Source of the DNA: JAXDLW01 sp050998755
GTDB lineage: Bacteria > Chloroflexota > Dormibacteria > DASZGP01
DNA: 12,631 bases
Reading direction: 5' to 3'
Assembly: GCA_050998755.1 (NCBI GenBank)
Contig: JBPCPW010000049.1
Span: 1 to 12,631, forward strand
The notes under the pieces were generated by a model, which was not told the DNA's origin, searched no databases, and worked only from the letters and a program-made list of their open reading frames with translations. Both the position numbers and the translations under genes were made by a program. Positions 1 to 6,420 of the stretch are shown one piece after another; within the stretch, counting starts at the first letter, position 1, and every line of letters starts with the position of its first letter.

Positions 1-61
1 CTCCGGTGTCTCCCCGGACGGGACTCTCACCCGTTGGACTGATACAGCTTTCAGGACGCAC
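1..61 (-). other. Candidate structured RNA; possible 5' end of a group II intron
   Basis: Two perfect 5-bp stems with 7-nt loops abut and share base 18: 2-18 (TCCGG/CCGGA) and 18-34 (ACGGG/CCCGT). Read on the minus strand the loops are TGAGAGT and GGAGACA, both containing GAGA. Minus-strand position 61 begins GTGCG, the conserved GUGYG start of group II introns, and the short hairpins behind it resemble the start of intron domain I as I remember it. The element would continue leftward off the window, so domain V and any reverse transcriptase cannot be seen. It could equally be another structured leader or a chance arrangement in GC-rich DNA. Bases 62-125 show nothing else recognisable. Confidence 0.3.
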
Positions 62-125
62 CATGCGGTTGATCGTAGTCCGCACAGCGCGGCCGCAAGC
101 AGCTAACGCGCGGCCTCCAAAGACT

Positions 126-131
126 TAGCCT
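126..131 (+). promoter_or_regulatory. Possible -10 element (TAGCCT) for a leaderless MFS mRNA
   Basis: The hexamer matches the TANNNT -10 pattern and ends 6 nt before the ATG at 138. That is the spacing expected if transcription starts at the start codon. No SD-like sequence precedes this ATG, and an in-frame TAG at 126-128 rules out an upstream start. No convincing -35 is visible. Confidence 0.35.
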
Positions 132-137
132 CGCCGA

Positions 138-1298
138 ATGACAGAGGCCCGTCCGCGCGCCCTCCCGGTGCTTGCGCTCTGCGCGATGGCCAGCTTCCTC
201 GTGGGATACGGCGGCTCGATCCTCTTCGTCGCGCTGCCAGGTGTGGCCGCGGACTTCCATGCGACCGTCCGCCAGTTGGCCGGGTTGGGCGCCACCCTGT
301 CGGTGGGCTCGGCAATAGCCCTACCCCTGGCGGCATTGGCGGATCGACGCGGCCGCGGGCTGATCGCCGCCGCCGGGGTTGCCGGGTTCTCGCTGGCCGC
401 CCTGGGAACCGCGGTGTCCCAGGGCCTTGCCGGCCTGGCGGTGGCCCGACTCCTGGCGGTCTGTTTTGAGACCCTGGTGCTGGCGGTTGCCACCGCCGCG
501 GCACTGGAGGCCGTGGCCGCCGCTCGCCGCGGGCGCACGGCCGCCCTGATCGCGCTGGCCGCCGGCGCGGGGGCCGGCGTCTGCGTGCTGGCCTACCCGC
601 TCGTCGCGCCGCACTGGCGCCTGCTGTACCTCGGCGCGGGCGTCGGCCTGCCGTTCGCCCCGCTGATGCTGCTGCTACCCCGGGCCGCCGCCAGCGGCAC
701 GGGGTTGCAGCGCTGGGTGCTGTGGCAGATGCCCTGGCGCGGGCGGGTCGGGCTGCTGGTGGCGGCAGGTGCCATGAGTGCTGTGCTCTACGAGCCCGCC
801 AACTTCTTCGGCACCCTTTTTGGCAGCCAGGCCCTACACCTGGGGCCAACGGCACTGAGCGCTGTGCTGGCGGTCTCAGGGGTCGCGGCGGCGGCGGGTT
901 ATGCCGGCGGCGGAATCCTCACCGACCGTGCCGGCCGGAGAGTCCCGTGCGTTGTCCTGAGCGCAGCCACCGCGGTGGTCGCTGGACTCTCGTTCACGGC
1001 CAACACGGAGATCTACATCGCCGCCGGCATCATCTCCAGTGGGCTGGCGGGCGGCGCGGCACCAATGATCGGCGCCTGGACGGCGGAGCTCGTACCGTCG
1101 CGGGCCCGGGTCACCGCCTTCACCACCATTGGCGTGGCGGGCTCCCTTGGTGGGGTGGCCGGGTTGCAGCTGGCGGCCTGGCTGGCGCCTCATCTTGGCC
1201 TCGGAGGCGCCCTCGGGGCCGCAGCGGTGGTGGCAGTGGCCGGGTCGCTGGTGCTGCTGGCGCTGCCGGAAACGCGCGGGCAGCCCCTCCCCGAGTGA
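138..1298 (+). CDS. MFS transporter, probable drug/metabolite exporter
   Basis: A 386-residue, Ala/Gly/Leu-rich inner-membrane protein whose length and hydrophobic pattern fit the roughly 12 membrane segments of the major facilitator superfamily. The loop after the second segment carries ADRRGRG (residues 68-74), the MFS motif A. A second copy of the motif, TDRAGRRV, lies near residue 260 at the matching place in the C-terminal half. The protein ends LPETRG, a common MFS tail. Members move small solutes by proton-coupled antiport or symport; the substrate cannot be read from sequence. ATG 138 is the only available start because an in-frame stop lies just upstream. The gene is monocistronic here and converges on the ArsR gene 17 bp downstream. 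It could be under that repressor's control, but no matching operator is seen before it. Confidence 0.85.
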   Translation: MTEARPRALPVLALCAMASFLVGYGGSILFVALPGVAADFHATVRQLAGLGATLSVGSAIALPLAALADRRGRGLIAAAGVAGFSLAALGTAVSQGLAGLAVARLLAVCFETLVLAVATAAALEAVAAARRGRTAALIALAAGAGAGVCVLAYPLVAPHWRLLYLGAGVGLPFAPLMLLLPRAAASGTGLQRWVLWQMPWRGRVGLLVAAGAMSAVLYEPANFFGTLFGSQALHLGPTALSAVLAVSGVAAAAGYAGGGILTDRAGRRVPCVVLSAATAVVAGLSFTANTEIYIAAGIISSGLAGGAAPMIGAWTAELVPSRARVTAFTTIGVAGSLGGVAGLQLAAWLAPHLGLGGALGAAAVVAVAGSLVLLALPETRGQPLPE

Positions 1299-1315
1299 GT
1301 CGCTGGCGCCCTTTC

Positions 1316-1609
1316 CTACAGCGCGGCGGCATCTCCCCAGACACGCTGCAGGTACTTTCCGACTGCCTCGGCCCCATCCTCGCGCAGCCGGTACAGGCGC
1401 CGGGCGCCCACCTGCTCATCGACAACCAGGCCCGCCTGGCTCAACACCCGCAGGTGGCGCGATACCGCCGGCCGGCTGATGGGCAGGGCGTCGGCGATCT
1501 CCTGAACGGATCGAGGGCGACCGGCGACCAGTTCGACGATCTCGCGCCGGTGCAGGTTGCCGAGAGCCTCGAATGGGTCACCCTGCCCGGCGGCCTTCAG
1601 TCTGCTCAT
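1316..1609 (-). CDS. ArsR-type winged-helix transcriptional repressor
   Basis: This 97-residue protein has the compact ArsR fold. The N-terminal helix reads DPFEALGNLHRREIVELV (11-28), then a helix-turn-helix spans about 34-62 with recognition helix SRPAVSRHLRVL (45-56), then a wing with GARRLYRL (68-75). It contains no cysteine, so it cannot be a classical CxC thiol metal sensor such as ArsR or SmtB; it resembles the non-metal branch that includes SdpR and PagR. ATG 1609 lacks an SD site, and two palindromes start one base upstream, so autoregulation is very likely. It is divergent from the M20 peptidase gene, the most likely target, and convergent with the MFS gene. The family assignment is firm; the ligand and target are inference. 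Confidence 0.88.
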   Translation of the reverse strand: MSRLKAAGQGDPFEALGNLHRREIVELVAGRPRSVQEIADALPISRPAVSRHLRVLSQAGLVVDEQVGARRLYRLREDGAEAVGKYLQRVWGDAAAL

Positions 1610-1647
1610 CGTAACGGTGAAGTTACGGTAACACGTACGTTACGGTA
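1610..1647. promoter_or_regulatory. Tandem palindromic operator in the ArsR/M20 divergent promoter
   Basis: Two copies of GTAAC-N6-GTTAC lie at 1611-1626 and 1628-1643, separated by one base, so their centres are 17 bp apart. The left copy is a 6-bp palindrome (CGTAAC/GTTACG, 1610-1627). GTTACGGTA also recurs as a direct repeat at 1622-1630 and 1639-1647. The array touches the repressor start codon and covers plausible -10 elements in both directions: TAACTT (1625-1620, minus) and TACGGT (1641-1646, plus). Inverted repeats overlapping a divergent promoter are the usual binding sites of ArsR dimers, and two sites suggest cooperative binding. The link to this protein comes from position, not experiment. 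Confidence 0.65.
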
Positions 1648-1657
1648 GGCAAGGCGA

Positions 1658-1701
1658 GAATAGAGCGGTGCAGGACGTGGAATAGAACGGTGCAGGATGT
1701 C
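1658..1701 (+). repeat. 22-bp imperfect tandem duplication spanning the M20 start codon
   Basis: Units 1658-1679 and 1680-1701 match at 19 of 22 positions; both begin GAATAGA and contain CGGTGCAGGA. The second unit supplies the GTG start of the M20 gene (1690). The first contains the same GTG (1668) in another frame, reading GTG CAG GAC GTG GAA and then TAG at 1683-1685. The duplication has therefore left a 5-codon upstream reading frame ending 4 bp before the real start. Confidence 0.75.
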
Positions 1702-3039
1702 TTCGATGAGATAGACGGCAACCGGGCACTGTATATCGAGCGCCTGCGGAGCCTGGTAAGGCAGCCCAGCGTCGCCGCGCAGAATCGCGGCGTGGCCGAA
1801 GCGCGCGAGGTGGTCACGGCGATGGCCGCGGAGGCGGGCGCAGAAGTGCGGGAGATATCCACGTCCGGACAATCCGTGCTGTGGATGGACTTCGGCGGCG
1901 ACGGCCCTCGCACGGTCAATGTGTACAACCACTACGACGTTCAACCGGCGGAGCCCATCGACCTCTGGGACGTTGACCCCTTTGACGTCACAGAGCGTGA
2001 TGGCAAGCTGATCGGGCGCGGCGTCGCCGACGACAAGGGGTCGCTGGTCGCACGGATATGCGCGATCGAGGCCTACCGCAAGGTTCGCGGCGACCTCCCG
2101 GTGCGGGTGCGGATCGCTGCCGAGGGCGAAGAAGAGGTGGGCTCACCCCACCTCGACGAATTCGTGGACCAGTTCGAGGGCACCCTCCGGGAAGCCGACG
2201 CGGTGATCTGGGAGGGCAGCGAGAAAAACCTCGCCGGCCAGGTGGAGGTCGAGCTTGGAGGTAAGGGGCTGCTGTACGTGGAATTCCGCGCCCACGGATC
2301 GACGCGCGACGAGCACTCGATGTGGGGCGGCCTGGTGCCCAACCCTGCCTGGCGCCTGGTGCGGATGCTGGCAGAGCTGGTGCACGCCGACGGCCGGGTA
2401 CAGATCCCGGGTTTCTACGACGCCGTCAGGCCGGTGAACGAGGCCACCGCCGCGATGCTCGACAGCTTCCCGTTCGACTCGGCGGGCGAGCGGCGTGAGC
2501 GTGGCCTAGATGGCTGGCAGCGCGGCATCTCCGACGCCGACGCCGGTCGGGAATTGCGCCTCGGCTCGACATCCAACATCGCCGGGTTCACCTCTGCTTA
2601 CGGAGGGCCAGGCGCCAAGACGGTGACGCCTGCGCAGGCCACGGTCAAGATGGACTTCCGGCTCGTCCCAGACCAGGACCCCGCCCAGGTCGCCGACGCC
2701 CTTCTGACGTGGATGAAGGAGCATGGCTACGAAGACGTCAACCTCGAGGTGGTGTCATCTCAGCGGCCCTCCCGCGGTCGCGCCGACCATGCGATCGTCG
2801 AGGCCGTACTGCAGGCGGGGGCGCAACTCGGCATCGATTGCCGGGTGGCACCCAACAGCCCGGGCACCGGGCCGATCTACCCGATGTGCGACCGCCTGGG
2901 TCTGACCATGGTGTCCGGCGAAGCAGTGGCGCGTAGCACCAGCCTCTTCCACTCGCCCAACGAGCACATCCACACCGAGGACTTTCTCCAGGGCATGAAG
3001 CACTTCATCGCCACGCTGGACGTCTACGGAAGGAGCTGA
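1690..3039 (+). CDS. M20-family zinc metallopeptidase (dipeptidase/deacylase-like)
   Basis: A 449-residue member of the M20 peptidase family (carnosinase, ArgE, DapE, CPG2), which hydrolyses dipeptides or N-acyl amino acids in the cytoplasm with two zinc ions. All key residues are visible: HYDVQP (H81, D83), GRGVADDKG (bridging Asp near 114-115), catalytic GEEEVGS (146-152), an acidic ligand in WEGSE (E175 or E178), and the C-terminal ligand in HSPNEHIH (H421). The lid domain covers about 190-310; H202 or H209 could be the cross-dimer substrate residue. The length is usual for the CNDP-like branch. The GTG start follows the tandem duplication and has no good SD; no in-frame alternative lies nearby. 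AGGAG just before the stop could serve the next reading frame, 24 bp away, suggesting an operon with the now broken permease. Exact substrate unknown. Confidence 0.9.
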   Translation: MQDVFDEIDGNRALYIERLRSLVRQPSVAAQNRGVAEAREVVTAMAAEAGAEVREISTSGQSVLWMDFGGDGPRTVNVYNHYDVQPAEPIDLWDVDPFDVTERDGKLIGRGVADDKGSLVARICAIEAYRKVRGDLPVRVRIAAEGEEEVGSPHLDEFVDQFEGTLREADAVIWEGSEKNLAGQVEVELGGKGLLYVEFRAHGSTRDEHSMWGGLVPNPAWRLVRMLAELVHADGRVQIPGFYDAVRPVNEATAAMLDSFPFDSAGERRERGLDGWQRGISDADAGRELRLGSTSNIAGFTSAYGGPGAKTVTPAQATVKMDFRLVPDQDPAQVADALLTWMKEHGYEDVNLEVVSSQRPSRGRADHAIVEAVLQAGAQLGIDCRVAPNSPGTGPIYPMCDRLGLTMVSGEAVARSTSLFHSPNEHIHTEDFLQGMKHFIATLDVYGRS

Positions 3040-3063
3040 CGGCCTGGACCTGATGTCCGTCCG

Positions 3064-3443
3064 GTGAGCCGGCGCGGTTGGCTCCTGTTTTTGGCCATGG
3101 GGGTCATCTGGGGCATCCCATACCTGCTGATCAAGGTCGCCGTTTCGGACCTCAGCCCGGCCACCCTGGTGCTGTTTCGCACCGCGATCGGGGCGCTGAT
3201 CCTGGTCCCCGTCGCCGCTGGGCGGGGAGAGCTCGCACCGCTTTTGAGACGGTGGAAATGGGTCCTGCTGTACACGGTGATAGAAGTCGCCCTCAGGTGT
3301 TCACCGTGGGCTCCCTGGCCGGCTTCGCGCTCATCCTTCTGGGGTCATTCCTGACCACGCGGCGCGCGACGTTGCCGAGGCCGGAAATCGCCGCGCCAAC
3401 AAACCAGGGCGATCCCGCCGTAGAGTCAGTCGGCGTTCCCTGA
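3064..3443 (+). pseudogene. EamA/DMT-family permease remnant with a large internal deletion
   Basis: The first about 77 codons from GTG 3064 read as the start of an EamA permease: segment 1 includes GVIWGIPYLLIKVAVSDLSP, segment 2 includes LVLFRTAIGALILVPVA, then a charged loop and WKWVLLYTVIEVAL. At about 3294-3297 the reading switches to another frame, which encodes GSLAGFALILLGSFLTTRR, the typical last membrane segment and basic tail of the same family, and ends at TGA 3441. Intact EamA proteins have about 300 residues and ten segments, so roughly the middle 160 are missing and the ends are out of frame. The original frame stops at 3354 after unrelated residues. The gene is 24 bp downstream of the M20 peptidase, which it may once have served as a metabolite exporter. 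An assembly error could mimic this. Confidence 0.8.
3421..3426 (+). promoter_or_regulatory. Possible -10 element (TAGAGT) for the acyltransferase gene
   Basis: The hexamer fits TANNNT and lies inside the permease remnant, 45 bp before ATG 3472. It would give a short leader that includes the strong SD GGAGG at 3461-3465. No clear -35 is visible, so this is weak evidence for an own promoter. Confidence 0.22.
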
Positions 3444-3471
3444 ATCGATCAAATGTCCCCGGAGGGCGAAG

Positions 3472-4971
3472 ATGCGACAGCTGACCAGCCTGGATGCCCA
3501 GTTCCTGGCCATGGAGACCCCGCGGCAGGCGGGCCACGTGTCGGGCGTGGCGGTACTCGATCCGCGCAGCGCGCCTGGAGGCAAGGTCGGCCTGGCCGAT
3601 ATCCAGGAGCTCATCGCCCAGCGGCTGCCGCTGCTGCCTCCATTCCGGTGGCGGCTGGCGGAAGTGCCGTTCGGCCTGGACTACCCGTACTGGATCGATG
3701 ACCCGGACTTTGACCTTGACTTCCACGTGCGCGAGTTGGCCCTGCCTTCACCTGGCGATGACGAGCAACTCTGTGACCAGGTGGCTCGGATCTTCTCGCG
3801 GCCCCTCGATCGCGCGCGCCCGCTATGGGAGCTGTACCTGATCCACGGCCTGAAGGGAGGCAAGGTCGCGCTTCTGACCAAGATCCATCACGCGGTGGTC
3901 GACGGGATGTCAGGGGCCGAAATCCTCGGTGTGCTGCTTGACCTCGACCCCAAGGGGCGGGAGGCACCCGCGCCGATGACCGGCCGAGGGGACGCCGTGC
4001 CGGGACAGGTGGAGATGCTGGCGCGGGGCGTCCTGGGTCTCCCCCGCTACCCGCTGCGCTTGATCGCATCGCTGCCGCGAGCCCTTCCCAGCCTGGAAGA
4101 GGTGGGCATCTACGACGCCCTGCCCGGGGCGCGTGAGGTGGCGCGGGTGGCGCGCACCGTGCAGACCGTGCTCGGGATGGGCGGAAACGTGCGCGAGCGG
4201 CGGCAGATGGTGCCTCCGCGAACGTCATTCAATGGCAGGGTCTCGCCGCACCGCCGCCTGGTGATTGGGCGGATGCCGCTGGAGGACGTGAAGACCGTCA
4301 AGAACATTCACGACTGTACGGTCAACGACGTCATCGTCTCGATCTGTGCCGGTGCCGTGCGGCGCTGGCTGCTGGAGCACGGTGAGCTGCCCAAGACGCC
4401 GCTGGTGGCGCAGATACCGGTCTCGGTTCGGACCACGGAGCAGCAGGGGACCTTTGGCAACAAGATCATGTTGATGGGCGCCCCGGCCTTCACCAACGAG
4501 CCGGACCCGGTTCGCCGCCTGGCGCTGACCCACGAAGCGATGGGCGACATGAAGGAACGCCACCGGGCTTTGCCCGCAGCGCTGCTGCAGGACGCGACCA
4601 ACTTCATCCCCCCTGCCGTCTTCTCGCGCGCAGCGCGGCTGACATTCGCAATTTCGAGCAGTTCGCGGCCCACCTGGAACTTCGTGGTCTCGAACGTCCC
4701 TGGGCCGCAGTTCCCGCTGTACTGCGCCGGCGCCAGGCTGGACGCGATCTACCCGGTCTCGGTGATCACCGATGGGATGGGGCTGAACATCACGGTCATG
4801 AGCTACTGCGGGCAGCTCCATTTCGGCATTGTCGCCGATCGTGACATGGTGCCGGACGTTGCCCTGCTGATGACCTGGCTTCGGGAAGAATTGGGCCTGT
4901 TGATGCCCCGGCCGAAGCGCCCGAGACGACCGGCCAAAAGCAAGCCAAAGCCGACCGCGACCAGGCGCTGA
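3472..4971 (+). CDS. Wax ester synthase/diacylglycerol acyltransferase (WS/DGAT)
   Basis: This 499-residue enzyme transfers acyl groups from acyl-CoA to fatty alcohols or diacylglycerol, making wax esters or triacylglycerol as storage lipid at the membrane or lipid-body surface. The active-site HHxxxDG motif is HHAVVDG (139-145). Other family marks are LTSLDAQFLAMET at the N-terminus, PLDRARPLWELYLIHGL (111-127), NDVIVSICAGAVRRWL and NVPGP. The length is close to the usual 450-500. The last about 25 residues are a Lys/Arg/Pro-rich tail, compatible with binding to acidic lipid surfaces. ATG 3472 has a strong SD (GGAGG, 6-nt spacing). The aminotransferase starts within 4-22 bp of its stop, so co-transcription is likely although no pathway link is obvious. 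Substrate preference cannot be told. Confidence 0.93.
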   Translation: MRQLTSLDAQFLAMETPRQAGHVSGVAVLDPRSAPGGKVGLADIQELIAQRLPLLPPFRWRLAEVPFGLDYPYWIDDPDFDLDFHVRELALPSPGDDEQLCDQVARIFSRPLDRARPLWELYLIHGLKGGKVALLTKIHHAVVDGMSGAEILGVLLDLDPKGREAPAPMTGRGDAVPGQVEMLARGVLGLPRYPLRLIASLPRALPSLEEVGIYDALPGAREVARVARTVQTVLGMGGNVRERRQMVPPRTSFNGRVSPHRRLVIGRMPLEDVKTVKNIHDCTVNDVIVSICAGAVRRWLLEHGELPKTPLVAQIPVSVRTTEQQGTFGNKIMLMGAPAFTNEPDPVRRLALTHEAMGDMKERHRALPAALLQDATNFIPPAVFSRAARLTFAISSSSRPTWNFVVSNVPGPQFPLYCAGARLDAIYPVSVITDGMGLNITVMSYCGQLHFGIVADRDMVPDVALLMTWLREELGLLMPRPKRPRRPAKSKPKPTATRR

Positions 4972-4981
4972 CCCGTTGGCT

Positions 4982-4987
4982 TATGGT
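4982..4987 (+). promoter_or_regulatory. Possible -10 element (TATGGT) for a leaderless aminotransferase mRNA
   Basis: TATGGT fits TANNNT and ends exactly 6 nt before GTG 4994. The same geometry is seen before the MFS and lytic transglycosylase genes. It supports GTG 4994 rather than TTG 4976 as the start codon. It lies only 10 bp after the WS/DGAT stop, so it would be an internal promoter. Confidence 0.35.
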
Positions 4988-4993
4988 CAGCCC

Positions 4994-6367
4994 GTGAGCT
5001 CATCAGCGCTGCCCGAAGGGCGCCAGCCGGACGCCGCCGAGGGAACCCGGGTCTTTGAGTTGGACCGCGCCCACGTGTTCCATTCGTGGTCGGCTCAAAA
5101 GGCACTCAAGCCGATGACCATCGCCGGGGGGCTGGGCTCGCACGTGTGGGATTTCGAGGGCAACCGTTACCTCGATTTCTCCTCCCAGCTGGTCAACACC
5201 AACATCGGCCACCAGCACCCTCGTGTGGTCAGAGCGATCCAGGAGCAGGCGGCGCTGCTCTGCACCGTGGCCCCGCAGCATGCCAACGCCGCCCGCGGCG
5301 AGGCAGCCCGCATGGTCTGCGAGCTGGCTCCGGCGGGGTTCGAGCACGTCTTCTTCACCAACGCCGGCGCCGACGCTGTGGAGCACGCGGTCCGCATGGC
5401 ACGACTGCATACCGGTCGCATCAAGGTGCTGTCGCAATACCGCTCGTACCACGGCGGGACACAGACGGCCGTCAACCTCACCGGGGATCCCCGCCGCTGG
5501 GCCAACGATTACGGCAGCGCAGGCGTGGTCCACTTCTTCGGTCCGTTCCTGTATCGCTCGCCGTTTCACAGCACCACCGAGGCCGAGGAATGCGCCCGCG
5601 CCCTGGAGCACCTGGACCAGGTGATCTCCTTCGAAGGCCCGTCGACCATAGCCGCGGTGATCCTTGAATCCATCCCCGGCACGGCGGGCATCATGCCGCC
5701 ACCCCCAGGCTACCTGGCCGGGGTGCGCGAGCTGTGCGACCGGCATGGGATCCAGTACATCGCGGACGAGGTGATGTCCGGGTTCGGTCGCGCCGGGCGG
5801 TGGTTCGCTTTTGAGAACTACGACGTCGTGCCGGACCTGATCGCCTTCGCCAAGGGAATCAACTCAGGTTACGTCCCATTGGGCGGGGTGTTGATCAGCG
5901 ACCCCATATACGACACTTTTGCCGAGCGGGTGTATCCCGGCGGGCTGACCTACTCAGGCCACCCACTGGCCTGCGCCGCGGCGGTGGCCACGATGTCCGC
6001 GATGCGGGACGAGCGCATGGTGGAAAACGCCGCCAGCATTGGCGAGACCGTACTCGGCCCGGGGCTGCACGCGTTGGCGGAGCGACATCCGTCGGTCGGG
6101 GAGGTCCGAGGGCTCGGCGTATTCTGGGCCCTCGACCTGGTCCGGAACCGGCGGACTCGCGAGCCCCTCGCGCCCTACGGCGGCAGCTCCCCGGCGATGG
6201 CCGAGTTGGTTCAGGCATGCCTGCGCCACGGACTGCTGCCCTTCACCAACTACCATCGGCTGCACGTCGTGCCGCCATGCAACATCAGTCGCCAGGACGC
6301 CCAGGCGGGGCTGGCGATCCTCGATATCGCACTCAGTACGACGGATGCCCACACGGTTGAGGACTAG
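4994..6367 (+). CDS. Class III PLP-dependent aminotransferase (taurine/omega-amino acid type)
   Basis: A cytosolic fold-type I aminotransferase moving an amino group between an omega-amino donor and a 2-oxo acid. In numbering from GTG 4994, the phosphate-binding FFTNAGAD is near 120-127, SYHGG at 151-155 stacks on the cofactor, DEVMSGFGRAGRWFAFE holds the pyridine-nitrogen Asp (D258), and AFAKGINSGYVPLGG carries the Schiff-base lysine (K287). LTGDPRRW followed by FFGPFLYRSPFH is characteristic of the branch annotated as taurine-pyruvate or taurine-2-oxoglutarate aminotransferase; the donor is still inference. The length (457) is normal. TTG 4976 is an in-frame alternative adding 6 residues; neither start has a good SD, and GTG has a leaderless-type -10 in front. 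No taurine transport or sulfoacetaldehyde gene lies in view, so the metabolic role stays open. Confidence 0.9.
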   Translation: MSSSALPEGRQPDAAEGTRVFELDRAHVFHSWSAQKALKPMTIAGGLGSHVWDFEGNRYLDFSSQLVNTNIGHQHPRVVRAIQEQAALLCTVAPQHANAARGEAARMVCELAPAGFEHVFFTNAGADAVEHAVRMARLHTGRIKVLSQYRSYHGGTQTAVNLTGDPRRWANDYGSAGVVHFFGPFLYRSPFHSTTEAEECARALEHLDQVISFEGPSTIAAVILESIPGTAGIMPPPPGYLAGVRELCDRHGIQYIADEVMSGFGRAGRWFAFENYDVVPDLIAFAKGINSGYVPLGGVLISDPIYDTFAERVYPGGLTYSGHPLACAAAVATMSAMRDERMVENAASIGETVLGPGLHALAERHPSVGEVRGLGVFWALDLVRNRRTREPLAPYGGSSPAMAELVQACLRHGLLPFTNYHRLHVVPPCNISRQDAQAGLAILDIALSTTDAHTVED

Positions 6368-6420
6368 CCCATCGAGAACGCTTATCGTTGGCTCATCCGC
6401 TGATGTTGAGATACCCTCAC

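Noticed and set aside
103..855. 250-residue minus-strand frame opposite the MFS gene
   Set aside because: Arg/Pro/Ala-rich shadow composition with no recognisable fold; the opposite strand encodes a clear membrane protein.
1611..1643. Resemblance of the GTAAC-N6-GTTAC repeats to actinobacterial GlnR boxes
   Set aside because: GlnR boxes have half-sites at regular 11-bp steps (N6 between all sites); here the two palindromes are separated by one base and adjoin an ArsR gene, which fits a local operator better.
722..1648. 308-residue plus-strand frame spanning the MFS end and the ArsR gene
   Set aside because: Shadow of two well-supported genes, rich in Arg/Gly/His, with no domain; it would read through the operator array.
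4225..4821. 198-residue minus-strand frame inside WS/DGAT
   Set aside because: Antisense shadow of conserved acyltransferase sequence; no SD and no recognisable motif.
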